The notes under the pieces are model-generated. The model did no database searches, was not told the origin of the DNA, and saw only the letters and a program-made list of their open reading frames with translations. Positions 25,682 through 37,440 of a stretch of DNA of 64,000 nt are shown here, one piece after another. Within the stretch, counting starts at the first letter, position 1. Each line of letters starts with the position of its first letter. Source of the DNA: Omphiscola glabra (taxonomy: Eukaryota > Mollusca > Gastropoda > Lymnaeidae); NCBI GenBank assembly GCA_964017045.1, contig OZ024794.1:49233013-49297012 (forward strand). Direction: 5' to 3'. A program made the translations under genes and the position numbers.

Positions 25682-25990
25682 GAACACTGCGACTGTGATG
25701 ATTGAACACTGCGACTGTGATGATTGAACACTGCGACTGTGATGATTGAACACTGCGGCTGTGATAATTGAACACTGCGACTGTGATGATTGAACACTGC
25801 GGCTGTGATGATTGAACACTGCGGCTGTGATGATTGAACACTGCGACTGTGATGATTGAACACTGCGACTGTGATGATTGAACACTGCGACTGTGATGAT
25901 TGAACACTGCGACTGTGATGATTGAACACTGCGGCTGTGATGATTGAACACTGCGGCTGTGATGATTGAACACTGCGGCTGTGATGATTG
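25682..25990. repeat. Minisatellite, 22-bp unit, 14 copies
   Basis: Unit GAACACTGCGACTGTGATGA plus TT, with a CGACTG/CGGCTG polymorphism scattered through the array. Confidence 0.95.
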
Positions 25991-26027
25991 GGATGAAATA
26001 TTGTCAGACTTATCACAATATAAAACA

Positions 26028-26470
26028 TGACACCTCTAAGAAAGGTACACTGTGACATCCGGGTCATGAGACCTGTAAGAATGGTACACTGTGACATCCG
26101 GGTCATGAGACCTGTAAGAATGGTACACTGTGACATCCGGGTCATGAGACCTGTAAGAATGGTACACTGTGACATCCGGGTCATGAGACCTGTAAGAATG
26201 GTACACTGTGACATCCGTGTCATGAGACCTGTAAGAATGGTACACTGTGACACCCGGGCCATGAGACCTGTAAGAATGGTACACTGTGGCATCCGGGTCA
26301 TGAGACCTGTAAGAATGGTACACTGTGACACCCGGGTCATGAGACCTGTAAGAATGGTACACTGTGACATCCGGGTCATGAGACCTGTAAGAATGGTACA
26401 CTGTGACATCCGGGTCATGAGACCTGTAAGAATGGTACACTGTGACATCCGTGTCATGAGACCTGTAAGA
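26028..26470. repeat. Minisatellite A, 39-bp unit, about 11 copies
   Basis: Unit starts CTGTAAGAATGGTACACTGT and ends CCGGGTCATGAGAC. It is directly followed by array B, with which it shares unit length and a block of sequence in the same register. Open frames exist on both strands because 39 is a multiple of three. Confidence 0.95.
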
Positions 26471-27020
26471 AATCCGGAACACGTAACGTCTAAGAGTGTC
26501 TTACAATGACATCCAGAACACGACATCACTAAAAATGTCTTACAATGACATCCAGAACCCGACATTTCTAAGAATGTCTTACAGTGACATCCAGAACACG
26601 ACTTCGCTAAGAATGTTTTATAATGACACCCAGAACACGACATCACTAAGAATGTCTTACAATGACATCCAGAACACGACATTTCTAAGAATGTCTTACA
26701 GTGACATCCAGAACACGACTTCGCTAAGAATGTTTTATAATGACATCCAGAACACGACATCACTAAGAAAGTCTTACAGTGACATCCAGAACACGACATC
26801 ACTAAGAATGTTTTACAATGACATCCAGAACACGACATCACTAAGAAAGTCTTACAATGACTTTCAGAACACGACATCACTAAGAGTGTCTTACAATGAC
26901 ATCCAGAACACGACATCACTAAGAGTGTCTTACAATGACATCCAGAAAACGACATCACTAAGAATGTCTTACAATGACATCCATAACACGACACCTCTAT
27001 CAGAATGTCTTACAATGACT
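26471..27020. repeat. Minisatellite B, 39-bp unit, about 14 copies
   Basis: Unit starts ACATCCAGAACACGACATCA and continues CTAAGAATGTCTTACAATG. The common part TAAGAATG..TACA.TGACATCC aligns with array A. Variants CTTCGCTAAGAATGTTTTATA and ATTTCTAAGAATGTC alternate at the left side, giving a higher-order pattern of three units. Confidence 0.95.
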
Positions 27021-28160
27021 TACAGCTTTATTGTCATGTCCAGTATTCAACGAGCCTAATGAACTGTCGTCATCGACAGCCTTACCCCATTGACCCTCAG
27101 GCGCCTCATCCCGTCATCTTTCCTCGGCCAGAGGACGGAAATCACACAAGTCACCTGGCGGCAGATCAGGTGCGATCGAAACACCTCCCGTGTACGCGTG
27201 CAGCGTCATAAATATGTCAGCAGGTACCCGTGGATTTTCCAAACCCGAGCCGAACACAAACACCATCTAAGAAATCTTTCTTGAACGTTTACTTTTATGG
27301 GTGGAGGTGTCGAGACCATTTGTTCAATTAACATGATCAATCTTGTGAATTTCACCCACATGATAAAAACAACAACACAACCAGAACACCTTTCCTTGCC
27401 TACATGTTTACTATATTTAATGAAGACTCGACCCGCTATGCCAACAGGTTTCAGTAATGTATGACGATTTTGCTATGTCTGCAGGTGGAGTATGAAGCGA
27501 AAACTCCCCCAAGAATGTAAAGCATTCAATGAAGAATGATACACATGTATAAGGATATACGTTAATTTATGTCAATTATTTTATGCTTGTAGGAGATTAT
27601 AATTACGGTAACATATACAATGAAAATTAAACTGTGTAGCTGAATCATTTAATGAAGACTCGGCTATGCCTATATGCAAAGTATGTTGTGAAACACTTCT
27701 AAAGGTAAACATAATGATACTATTATGAAATATAATGTATTGCTCTAAAACACATGTGCCCGGGTCTCCACCTTCCCCCCACCTCCCCCGCATCCAAAAC
27801 ACGTTTCCCCCCGATCTCTCACAATGCCGCCACCTCCTTTGGTCTCCTTATTAATGAGCCCGTCAGCCTGCTCAACAGTGATAAAAAGTTATTGATGAGG
27901 GCTTACAGAAGCGGTCACCACAATCGTATTAGGCCACCATTGTTTTGCCGGCCCGACGGGCGCATTAGCGACAATTTAGGGCGACTACTTCCCGAATCTC
28001 CTGCCCCGTGTGTACGGCCCGCTAGACCCGGTGAAAAGCAATTGACCAAAATAAGAAGTGGAATCATATTAGGAGGACAGTGAGGCTCTCAGTGTGATAA
28101 ATGACCAACACTCGAGTCTTGCCGACTTCGATCTCTTTCTTTTGTCTGGCATCCGGGAAG
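27021..28160. promoter_or_regulatory. Unique sequence with GC-balanced islands (27060-27260, 27755-28160)
   Basis: After array B the sequence is non-repetitive. Two CpG-containing islands, 27060-27260 and 27755-28160, have no recognisable coding content despite a 109-codon open frame in the second. Candidate long-range regulatory elements, by composition only. Confidence 0.25.
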
Positions 28161-28860
28161 AGCGTGGTGTGTGTGTGGGGGGGGGGGGGGGCGGGGTGTG
28201 TGTGTTTGGGTGAAAGATCTTTACATTTCTTCCATCTATGATGATGCATACCCCCCAACCTTTTTTTGTCTCCACATTTCTACCTTTAGTCTCTACCCCT
28301 CTCCCTCTATCGCTTTATGTCTTTGAATATTTTTGGCGTGTACTGTTATAATTTGGATTTAATCATTAACAAATTGACTTTCATTTATGTCTTTCTCCGA
28401 ATTGGAGTGGGATTATTATTATTATTATCGTTTAAAAGGAGATTAATATTTGATTTGTAACCTATATATAATATCTTATAAGTTATACTTCAGTGATTCC
28501 CAAAACGTTGAAACGCGACGCTATAGTCGAATGTTAACGAAAACAAAAAAACAAGGCATACATGAAAATATAAGAAGTATTAAAACCATTTCGTCATTCG
28601 TTCCACGATGTTAACCTTTTGTGAAGAAAAATAAATGCAAGTTTCATTTTGTTTATATTAATTGATTTTTAAAGTATCGGAAATGTAATGAATTGAATAA
28701 CTTATAAAGACAATGATTTTTTACAATTCTTCACTGCTCTATTTACAGAGATGTCGTAGCCATTTTTAGTGGTCGGTTTAAAGCTTTGTTTGTTTGTTTG
28801 ATTTTTTTGGTTTGATTTTTTTTAAACATAATTTTTTAGGGTTCTAAATTTTTTTAACAA
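28161..28860. other. No gene recognised
   Basis: G run at about 28176-28191 within GT-rich sequence, then AT-rich unique sequence with a TTATTATTATTAT tract near 28415. Confidence 0.5.
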
Positions 28861-28869
28861 ATACATCCG

Positions 28870-29240
28870 TTTGATATTTCCTATTGTCGAAATAAGGCCA
28901 CCTGAGCTGCATTTTAAGTACACAGAAGAACTGCAACATCCTCAAAACTGGATGGGGGGAATAGGACGTTTCAGATGTTCAAAAATTTACCGCCCAAAAC
29001 ATATGTGCCTTAAAAACATATATTTTAACTCGCATTTCCGCAAGACGCGAGAACAAATAATCTCAAGCCTTCCCCGGCCTTGCTGGACTCCACCCGAGCG
29101 TCCGATCGTGCACGCTTCCGTTGGAACAATCTGCCATGGAGAGCCTTCGTCCTGCCACGCCTGGTATACCAATATTTTCTCTTCTGTAGTTGCTGCTTCC
29201 GCTAAATAATATTGCCTTTGTTTCAGACACGAACAGCTCG
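28870..29240. promoter_or_regulatory. Unique GC-balanced island
   Basis: Non-repetitive CpG-rich stretch. A plus-strand open frame of 112 codons shows no recognisable domain and no splice context. Candidate regulatory element, by composition. Confidence 0.25.
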
Positions 29241-29810
29241 CGACGTCCTTGTTTTAACAGAGTGCCGGCGTATTTTTAAAACAACAGCCCAGCTAAAGCA
29301 ACCAATAATATATAGATCTATTTATATCTCTCTAATTCTGCTGCGTACAACGTCACGCAAGGAAACACGTAACATTGAACTTTTCAAATTAAAATATGTA
29401 ATAACAACCCCCCTTGTTCGAGGGGGTGGGGGTCACTTCCGGCGCCACGTGCTATCATAAATTAAAAACCACCAGAAATAACATCAACAACAACAAACAA
29501 AACAAAAAAAATGTGTATTATGTATGACATACATACATCTGCCAGATTTGGGTCTGTATTGTGTCTATTCACACACAACGACGGCACCGTCTATTCGTGT
29601 ATTGACTTATTTCATATTTTATGTATCAAAGCTTGGATTCCGAATAGGCGAAAACAATATCCCGCTTTGCCGGTGGGCGTGGGGTGGGGGCGAATATTGA
29701 TGGCTCCCCATTCGAACGTCTTTATGCGAAATAAATCAAACGCGCCTCAAGCTGGATCGTGAAGGGCGCATAAAAAGAAACTTGTAAGGGCGTAAACCCA
29801 TGTATTCATT
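29241..29810. other. No gene recognised
   Basis: Mixed AT-rich sequence between two GC-balanced islands. Confidence 0.45.
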
Positions 29811-29814
29811 TTGT

Positions 29815-30225
29815 CTTTATTATATTTTCCTTCGGTTCGCGGGCCCCGCAGGAGCGATTGAGGCGAGGAGAACACCATCCCAATATTGAAGAAAATGATT
29901 CGCGGAAGGAATCTAAAATCCGCGGTCGTTGTGCGGCCACTGACGCGGAAGAATCTCACGGTCTTCTGCCGGATGATGAATGTCGTGGAGATCCCCGAGT
30001 CCCTCCCCGCGTGTCATCTCCAGCAGACGAGAGGAAGCAGTGCTGGGGACGAAATGGGGATTTATCACCGGCCAGGGTGCTGAGAGCGCAGTTCGCCGCC
30101 CGGGCATTAGCAAAACAAGGGGGGCATGGTTGTGTAATATTAAAATGTTGCCTTTCGGGGGGGGGGGGGCTGTAAGCGTTTGTAAATGGTGTGGGGTGGG
30201 ATGGGGCATTCATCCATGTTAGTCT
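29815..30225. promoter_or_regulatory. Unique GC-rich island
   Basis: One of the most GC-rich, CpG-rich non-repetitive blocks of the desert. Four overlapping open frames on both strands reflect base composition, not coding. It ends in a G run at about 30159-30169. Candidate regulatory element. Confidence 0.3.
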
Positions 30226-30655
30226 GTATAAAAGAATTCGTATCAAATTTGTGCGGAGCTTCAAAGAGATATAAATATATGTATATAGGACGGAGAGTTA
30301 ATAAATGTAAATAGACGGGATTTGAAAGAGAGAAAAAATGCAGAAAACTGTACGGTCAGCATTTTATAAAGTTCTTCTTTGAATCTATATCAAACCCAAC
30401 TTGTCCGCAAGTCAAGGTTGTCTGCCTCGTGATTTCTGGGATTCAATGAAGACTTGCAATATGAATCATTTTTGTAGATTTTAAAATATATTTTATACAT
30501 CAAACATCATTTCATCTATAAGCAAAGGAGAGAATATTAGTGTAAACATCTAATAAATCCTATATACCATGTATGATGTGCGTGAGCGTCGATAATAAAT
30601 AACCTGGAAAGAAGCCGAATATCATAATCACAGTCGATGAATACAAACACAAACG
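30226..30655. other. No gene recognised
   Basis: AT-rich unique sequence without arrays. Confidence 0.45.
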
Positions 30656-30659
30656 ATCA

Positions 30660-31720
30660 AGCGCAATAAAACTCCACGTCTAAAGCCCCCTAAGTGGCGA
30701 AGGCGAGGCGGACTCCCTTCAAAGTGAATGAATACAATGGCCGTACTTGTAACCTCCTACGCGGCCTTCCTGTGCCGTCATAACGGTAGACCCTAAACAC
30801 AAACACGTGCTGGGCCAACATTTAGGGACGCGGACCGGCTCGAAAAGTGCGTTTGTCTCGGTAACAACGATGTTAAAACAAAAGACGGAGCAACAGCTGG
30901 GAAAGACTCATCATGTCACTTCTGTCTATTTCAGCTCTTCTCCTTTTTTTTAGCTTTCGAAAACAGTGCGTCGTCCCCCATTGTTGCTTTCCAATAACTT
31001 GAAAGATGTCTTGGAGTTTTGCCGGCTATCATACTCGTATTCCCAATTCTCGGTGCAATAAACAGAGAAAATGCCAAACACTTCTCTTCCTCAGCAGGGA
31101 AAAGGGAAGCCGGCGCTGATATCGGGACTAAAAGGTACGGCGTAAACAAGGGAATCCGGAATCATTCCTCGCCAATAGAAAGGTCAGTTCTCAGAACCGG
31201 TCGGGAAGATTGGAGAGCATTGTGAAAACAGCGAAAAAAAGCCTGACATTTTGCATACATCACAGGGCAGAGCGGACTACTTCTCAATCTGGCAGCCATG
31301 AGATGGGTACAAGTTTATTGTGTTACTCCGCCGGAGAGCCGTGCTTCGGGGCGCCGCTTCACTGGCAGGACAACGCTTATAAATGGCACGGGAGAACTCT
31401 TATAGAGTACGGAGATAGACTCGGGCATATACGACTTCTTAATTATCGTAAGTGCTTGGGGTGGGGGTTTGGGGGAGGGGGCGCAGAGTTGCAAATGATG
31501 CAGGGTGCCTTTAAAACAAACTTTTTTTGTTTACATTTTCGGTGTATACACCTAGAGCGTGGCATTATAATGTTACGGAGTGAGTGGGGACAATCGGTAT
31601 TTAACTTGAATTTCCAGCCACAATGGCGCCGGGTTCACTGTTACCCGAGATCGCGGGTTTTAACCATATTCTTGACCATCTCAGGTAATGCAATGAGACG
31701 TGAAACTCTGCAAGTGTAGC
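30660..31720. promoter_or_regulatory. Extended unique GC-balanced region
   Basis: About 1 kb of low-repeat sequence with CpGs. It contains a plus-strand open frame of 169 codons (31210-31719) with no recognisable domain. Whether it holds an exon or enhancers cannot be decided by eye. Confidence 0.25.
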
Positions 31721-31877
31721 ACGATTACTGGTCATAATTGTCTCCCGCTATTGACTGCTTTGGTCTGTTTGGTTTCTTACATTATAAACATCTTCAATGA
31801 CAACTAAGCGTTGCATCTACGAGGCCGAAGGGTAAAGCATACTTTTCATTATCCGAATTCTCATATCACGAACGCAT

Positions 31878-32080
31878 TATCCATCCATCCATCCATTTAT
31901 CCATCCATCCATCCCTGTGGCGCAACATTCCATGTAGGGTTTTGGCCTGCCTCACTACTTCCTTCCACTCAGATCTAATTAATGCTTTTCTTTTCCATGC
32001 TTGGATTCCCAGTTGTCGTAGATCTATTTCCACACCATCCTTCCACCTAAGCCTAGCTCTGCCTTTGAGCCGTTACGAAC
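31878..32080 (-). mobile_element. LINE C-terminal fragment next to a (CCAT)n tract
   Basis: The minus-strand translation reads RWKDGVEIDLRQLGIQAWKR, then SEWKEVVRQAKTLHGMLRHR. This is the standard C-terminus of another non-LTR retrotransposon family (RW.DGVE.DL..LGI..W). The CCAT repeats at 31878-31914 lie at its 3' side on the minus strand, that is GGAT repeats, and probably are its microsatellite tail. Confidence 0.75.
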
Positions 32081-32920
32081 GCATTATGTGTATATTTGGA
32101 TATTGACATGAGTGACATAACTTGCACTATATAGCTAAAGAATATTAGGCCAAAAATATGTTTCTCCTTTAAATAAACTATTTTAGATCAAAACGGTTTT
32201 TGCCAATCAAAATCACTGAATGATTTCAAATAGTGCATAAACCGTGAGTACTTTAAAGATGGACAATGACTCCGGTTTATATGGTGCGCGTCTGCAGCAA
32301 ATGAAGCGAGACCAATATAAGTTTTAATATGTTCACATAACATTTCCATATGCAAAAAGATAAATAATAAAAAAAAAATCCATCCATTTTTTTATTCTCT
32401 ATTATCCCGTCATCTTACATTTCCTAACACACACGAGTCCATTGTGTTAGCGACGATAGGGGGTGAAGGTTGAAGGGGGTCACCGGCGAAATTTCCCGAA
32501 TTAATAAAATGATCTATTTCAGTACCTGTACATTATTCCTGATCTTCGTAACCGTAAATTGCTCTGTATCACATTTCTGTACACCTTCAGTTCATTTTGT
32601 TTCTCAGTTGGTTAAGTCCCTTTATTTATTTTTATTTTGTTTTCCCTTGTCACCTGCCTTCAGGAAACAAAACTAATTTTTCTCTGCGTCATTTAGATTT
32701 TAAAAAAAAACAAAAAAATCACTTTGTTTCCTTTCCCTATCCGCCTTTTTGTTGAAAAGCTTCCGCCATTTGTCTTGAGATTTATAACAGGCGTAGTGTC
32801 ACTCGTGGGTTTAATGGACGGCTGATCCCAGCGCTAAAGACACCACTTTGAAATGTCAGCCTGCACCAGATAGCATTGGCACGACATGCTCGGGTCACAG
32901 AGCGCTCAAACGTCTTGTTG
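32081..32920. other. No gene recognised
   Basis: AT-rich; several A/T homopolymer runs. No array or element ends seen. Confidence 0.45.
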
Positions 32921-32931
32921 TATCGGACGTA

Positions 32932-32966
32932 TAAAAAAAAAAAAAAATCAAAAAAAAAAAAAAAAA
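32932..32966. mobile_element. A-tail-only insertion with 10-bp target duplication
   Basis: A 35-base insert made of A runs with one internal TC is flanked by ATCGGACGTA at 32922-32931 and 32967-32976. This looks like a retrotransposition event in which almost only the poly-A tail was copied. Alternatively it is a local duplication with A-run expansion. Confidence 0.5.
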
Positions 32967-32976
32967 ATCGGACGTA

Positions 32977-34350
32977 CCAACCAGGAAACAACATAACGAC
33001 ATGATGTACCTGGAACAGTTCAATGGTCGGTTTGTTTACAGGTGAGGACCGGTTAGCGTGCGGGTTTAAGCAGTAGATGGATGGCATGTATGGACATTTG
33101 ATATGTACATATATGTCAATGAACGTTTCATAAACACCAAAAGTTATCAATGAATATAATTCACTATGCATAAAAGAAAGTATATGGTGGGATGTTGAGT
33201 TCAACATAGCGCACACAATGAAATTCCCGGTTACTGCGAATTTACTGCGATAAACGAGATTCTTAGAAAATACCGCAAGTATTTTTGGTGCGTAAAATGT
33301 TCTTTTGTTTTACGGAAATGGACTCAATTTAAGTATGATGTACACAATTTGAGAAGTAAAAGGGGGGAGCGGGGACATCAGAATATTAATATAGTTCAGG
33401 GGCGTGAAAAAAAAAGATCGGTTGCGCACCGAGGGAGTCAGCACTAACTGGATTTCTTTTAAAGTTAGTTTCTTGAATGCGTCTTTTTTCAAGTAACTTT
33501 AGTAAATGAGAAGTTCATGCATTGCCACCGACAACATTTTTGGTGGACTATATATATATATATATATATATAAGAATGAGCTAGGCTGACCGTAACGCCA
33601 AAGAACTGAAAAGATTTAAATATATTCGGATTCTTAAAACAATGATATGTATTTTCTATAATTTTACGGAAATCGAATAAATTTAAATGCGCAAAAATAG
33701 TATATATCCGCTTTTATTTTAGTAAATGTTTAAGTGCTATTATTATAAATTACACATACATTTACAATAACAATAAAGGAACTATCTTAAGAATTTTATA
33801 TGCGTTTATAAGTTATGAAAATATTAAATGTAAAAAACTTATGATGAAAGAATTACACCGTGATCACATTTATCGGGAAAACCCAAACATCAGTTGTTTT
33901 TAGAGCGTTTTTAAGTGCGTTGTAAAAAAATACAATTAAAGTTAATTTGTTCTAAATAATCACGCAAATGACGCCATAGCGCGCATTGCCTATCTAGCCA
34001 AAGCTAAAAGTTCTTTGATTTGATAACCACGCGTGATAAACGGATAATGTATTTTTCCCTTCTTAAATGTAAAGCTTTTAAAATTGTTAATAAAACACAC
34101 ATTTTAACATTTTTAATAATTTTTTTCCTCGTTCCCAACAGCAAATGCCCTCTCTCCACGCCGCTGACAATAAAAGGTAGAAATTATCGCAAAGGACCTA
34201 TCATTATTATCCCGATAACATCGGGTCATATATTCCAGTAACTATTAGGTAAATAGTTGAGAAAATAGAACATTTTTGTCTTAGCATCTTTACATACATA
34301 GAAGCTGGCGTACGTTTTCCTCTCAGGCAAGTTGGCCAATCGTCGGTCAA
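32977..34350. other. No gene recognised
   Basis: Very AT-rich. (TA)n microsatellite at about 33549-33572. Confidence 0.45.
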
Positions 34351-34355
34351 TTTAC

Positions 34356-34565
34356 GGACAGCCCGTGAAAATGTGACCAAAAATGACTTGTTCACAAATG
34401 TCTGTGAAAATGTGACCAAAAAGGACTTGTCCACAAATGTCTGTGAAACTTTGACCTAAAATGACTTGTCCACAAATGTCTGTGAAACTTTGACCTAAAA
34501 TGACTTGTCCACAAATGTCTGTGAAACTTCGACCTAAAATGACTTGTCCAAAAATTTCGATAAAA
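34356..34565. repeat. Minisatellite, 39-bp unit, about 5 copies
   Basis: Unit TGACCTAAAATGACTTGTCC plus ACAAATGTCTGTGAAACTT. Unrelated in sequence to the 39-bp arrays at 26-27 kb. Confidence 0.93.
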
Positions 34566-34644
34566 TCTTTAGGATGTCCGTAAAGGATCAGAAATCCCAG
34601 AAGAAATTAAATGTTGATGACAATGACATAAACTAAACCAACAC

Positions 34645-34832
34645 TTTGAAGGTTCTTATATTTATGGCATATAATCATAAAGACTTGACATATTGCCTAT
34701 TATATTTATGGTATGCAATCATAAAGACTTGGCATATTGCCTACTATAATATTTATGGCATATAATCATAAAGACTTGACATATTGCCTATTATATTTAT
34801 GGTATGCAATCATAAAGAATTGACATATAAAT
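34645..34832. repeat. About 44-bp repeat, four copies
   Basis: Block CATAAAGACTTGACATATTG plus CCTATTATATTTATGG(C/T)AT(A/G)(T/C)AAT. Two subtypes, GGCATATAATCAT and GGTATGCAATCAT, alternate, implying a dimeric (about 90-bp) amplification unit. Confidence 0.88.
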
Positions 34833-36100
34833 GCAATGCATTGCACATATTTTGTTTTAATTGGTGTTTGTAATGTTGTGTATTTTATAGATTGTTTGTT
34901 TTAGGGGGTGGACGGTGGGTTGGGGGGGGGGTAGACATTATAGTTTCAACCATTCTGTCGTGAAAGTAGTCCCTTAGATATATGCATGTCAGTACAAAAA
35001 GTGGAGATTTCAAATGTGTCCCTAAGTTTGGTTTTATCAAGTCGGTGAACTTGCTCGTAGCAAAGTGTATTAAAAATGTGTTGTTTTTCCTTGAGGTTTA
35101 ATTTTAGAATTGCTTTATCAAATTATCGGTCATGTCAGCGTTGACAGTATGCAACTGTACATGCCCTGACCACAGTACCCTTTCACATGCTTCCTCATAT
35201 CACCCACACCACACCACAACCATGCTCACTCACACACACTCACCCTTTGCACACATCCAAACTATTACCCCCAGATCGCTTAACCGTGTTGGCCGGAAAA
35301 ATGTGTTAATTGAACTTAAACCAATCAGTCAACTCAAATAACGATACGCTTCTTATATGTAAATGTGGCCTCGATTACCATACTAATTCCTCAACTAAAC
35401 CTTTCGCACCACATAACAAGTTATTTCTTTTTTTTTTTTCTTCTATTTCGATTTCTTCAACGACAACAACCGTTTGGATTTCTCAGATTTGCATTATTGA
35501 TTGATCTAATGACGTCATCTATTCCACTCTGTATTTGTGGGGGTGGGGGTGTCCCTAATGGTAGGGCGGTAGGAATACAGGGTTCCTGGTGGATAATTGT
35601 ATAGTTCATGAGTTTGACCCTTAAGCGGCAACGTGACCCGGCAGATGGGATCTGCGACGAAGTCCGAGGGCGGTCTCAGTCGGATGGTATAGCATAAACG
35701 GTCCACGCTGGACAGCGGCTTGCTGGTCGAATACTTGGCGGTGAATATGCGGAAAGAACAGGACACGTTCACACAGTTCTAATTTTTGGATTTAATCCCG
35801 CACACACACACACACACACACACACACTTCTAGACCGTCATTTTAAACATTACTATTCCGCGTATATCTTTATGATTACAACTAGTTTAATATAGTCCAG
35901 AGATATTCACATTTTCAATACAAAACCGTTTCCTTTGTTCTTGATAGGGTTTGAAAATGACTAAACAATTGGGAAGCGGAAAATTAAATCTCACTCTTTA
36001 AAAACGTATTTTATCAACAAACAAAACAACAACAAAAAATTCCAGAGAAACCCGATGGTGATCAACCTTCAAAACGAACATTGCGTATTAGGGTCCAATT
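34833..36100. other. No gene recognised; (CA)n at 35798-35826
   Basis: AT-rich with a T run near 35429 and a dinucleotide CA tract. A minus-strand open frame at 35515-35772 has natural-looking composition but no domain I can name. Confidence 0.4.
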
Positions 36101-36104
36101 GGGA

Positions 36105-36962
36105 TTCTGTTCTAAACACAGCATGTCCGGAACTATCTAGTGGCCGTGCTGATATATGTCCGGAACTATCTGGGTGCCGTGCTGATATATGTCCAAAACT
36201 ATCTAGTGGCCGTGCTGATATATGTCCGGAACTATCTGGGTGCCGTGCTGATATATGTCCGGAACTAACTGGGTGCCGTGCTGATATATGTCCAAAACTA
36301 TCTAGTGGCCGTGCTGATATATGTGCGGAACTATCTGGGTGCCGTGCTGATAAATGTCGGGAACTATCTGGGTGCGCCGTGCTGGAATAAGCTCGGAACT
36401 ATCTGGGTGATGTGCTGATATATGTCCGGAACTATCTGGGTGATGTGCTGATATATGTCCAGAACTATTTGGGTGCCGTGCTGATATATGTCCGGAACTA
36501 TCTGGGTGCCGTGCTGATATATGTCCGGAACTATCTGGGTGCCGTGCTGATATATGTCCGGAACTATCTGGGTGCCGTGCTGATATATGTCCGGAACTAT
36601 CTGGATGTCGTGATGATATATGTCCGGAACTATCTAGTGGCCGTGATGATATATGTCCGGAACTATCTGGGTGCCGTGCTGATATATGTCCGGAAATATC
36701 TAGTGGCCGTGATGATATATGTCCGGAACTATCTGGGTGCCGTGCTGATATATGTCCGGAACTATCTAGTGGCCGTGATGATATATGTCCAGAACTATCT
36801 AGTGGCCGTGATGATATATGTCCAGAACTATCTAGTGGCCGTGATGATATATGTCCAAAACTATCTAGTGGCCGTGATGATATATGTCCAAAACTATCTA
36901 GTGGCCGTGCTGATATATGTCCAGAACTATTTGGGTGCCGTGCTGATATATGTCCGAAACTA
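36105..36962. repeat. Minisatellite, 33-bp unit, about 26 copies
   Basis: Unit CTGATATATGTCCGGAACTA plus TCTGGGTGCCGTG. The main variants are CTAGTGGCC for CTGGGTGCC, and GATGATATA for GCTGATATA; the GATGATATA class is confined to about 36607-36890, showing local homogenisation. Long open frames on both strands (up to 249 codons) are the array read in register. Confidence 0.96.
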
Positions 36963-37224
36963 GATGAAAACCAGTGGCACTGTATATTTTGTCGTGAAGT
37001 GGTCACCTCAAAGGCGCGGGTCGTCCCATTTCGTCTAAGTTGTGTCAGCATCGCGTCTACTCTTAGGTTGGCGGTGACTCAAATTCTTGTGGTTGACAGC
37101 ATCTGCTTCCTGGTTGGATGAGCGGGTGGGCGGGGAATCTCAGATCTACTTTTAAAAAAAAATAGGTTTATGGCCTAGGTATTTGTACTTTAACCGGATT
37201 TTGTAAACATTCGATGTTTATAAA

Positions 37225-37440
37225 AAAGGGGGCGTCCATTAATTCCTACGCACAATAATCGCTTGGAACCACCTGGACAATGCCGCCGTGGACTCGACGT
37301 CAATCGAGAGTTTCTGGCTGCCCTGGCATCCGCTAGGAGCCGTTAGGATACCAGCATCGCTTCCCCAACCGTTGCAAATATGCCAGTACATGGATTCAAC
37401 AACGTACGTTACCAGACCGTCAACAATTTTTACGCAATTT
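37225..37440 (+). mobile_element. LINE reverse-transcriptase C-terminal fragment
   Basis: Plus-strand translation from about 37246 reads LRTIIAWNHLDNAAVDSTSI followed by ESF. It matches the P-R-T-I-x-x-W-N-x-L-P ... S-x-x-S-F block near the end of CR1/jockey-type polyproteins. After that the reading frame shifts, so it is a relic. Confidence 0.6.

Noticed and set aside
25669..26994. 441-codon minus-strand open frame
   Set aside because: It simply reads through the 22-bp and two 39-bp tandem arrays. The peptide is a set of repeated motifs and both strands are open, as expected for periods divisible by three.
35515..35772. 85-codon minus-strand frame with natural-looking composition
   Set aside because: No recognisable family, no splice signals that I could pair, and no codon-usage contrast; kept only as a note.
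36302..37051. 249-codon minus-strand frame and the 183-codon plus-strand frame
   Set aside because: Both are the 33-bp array read in register; no non-repeat coding sequence or conserved domain.
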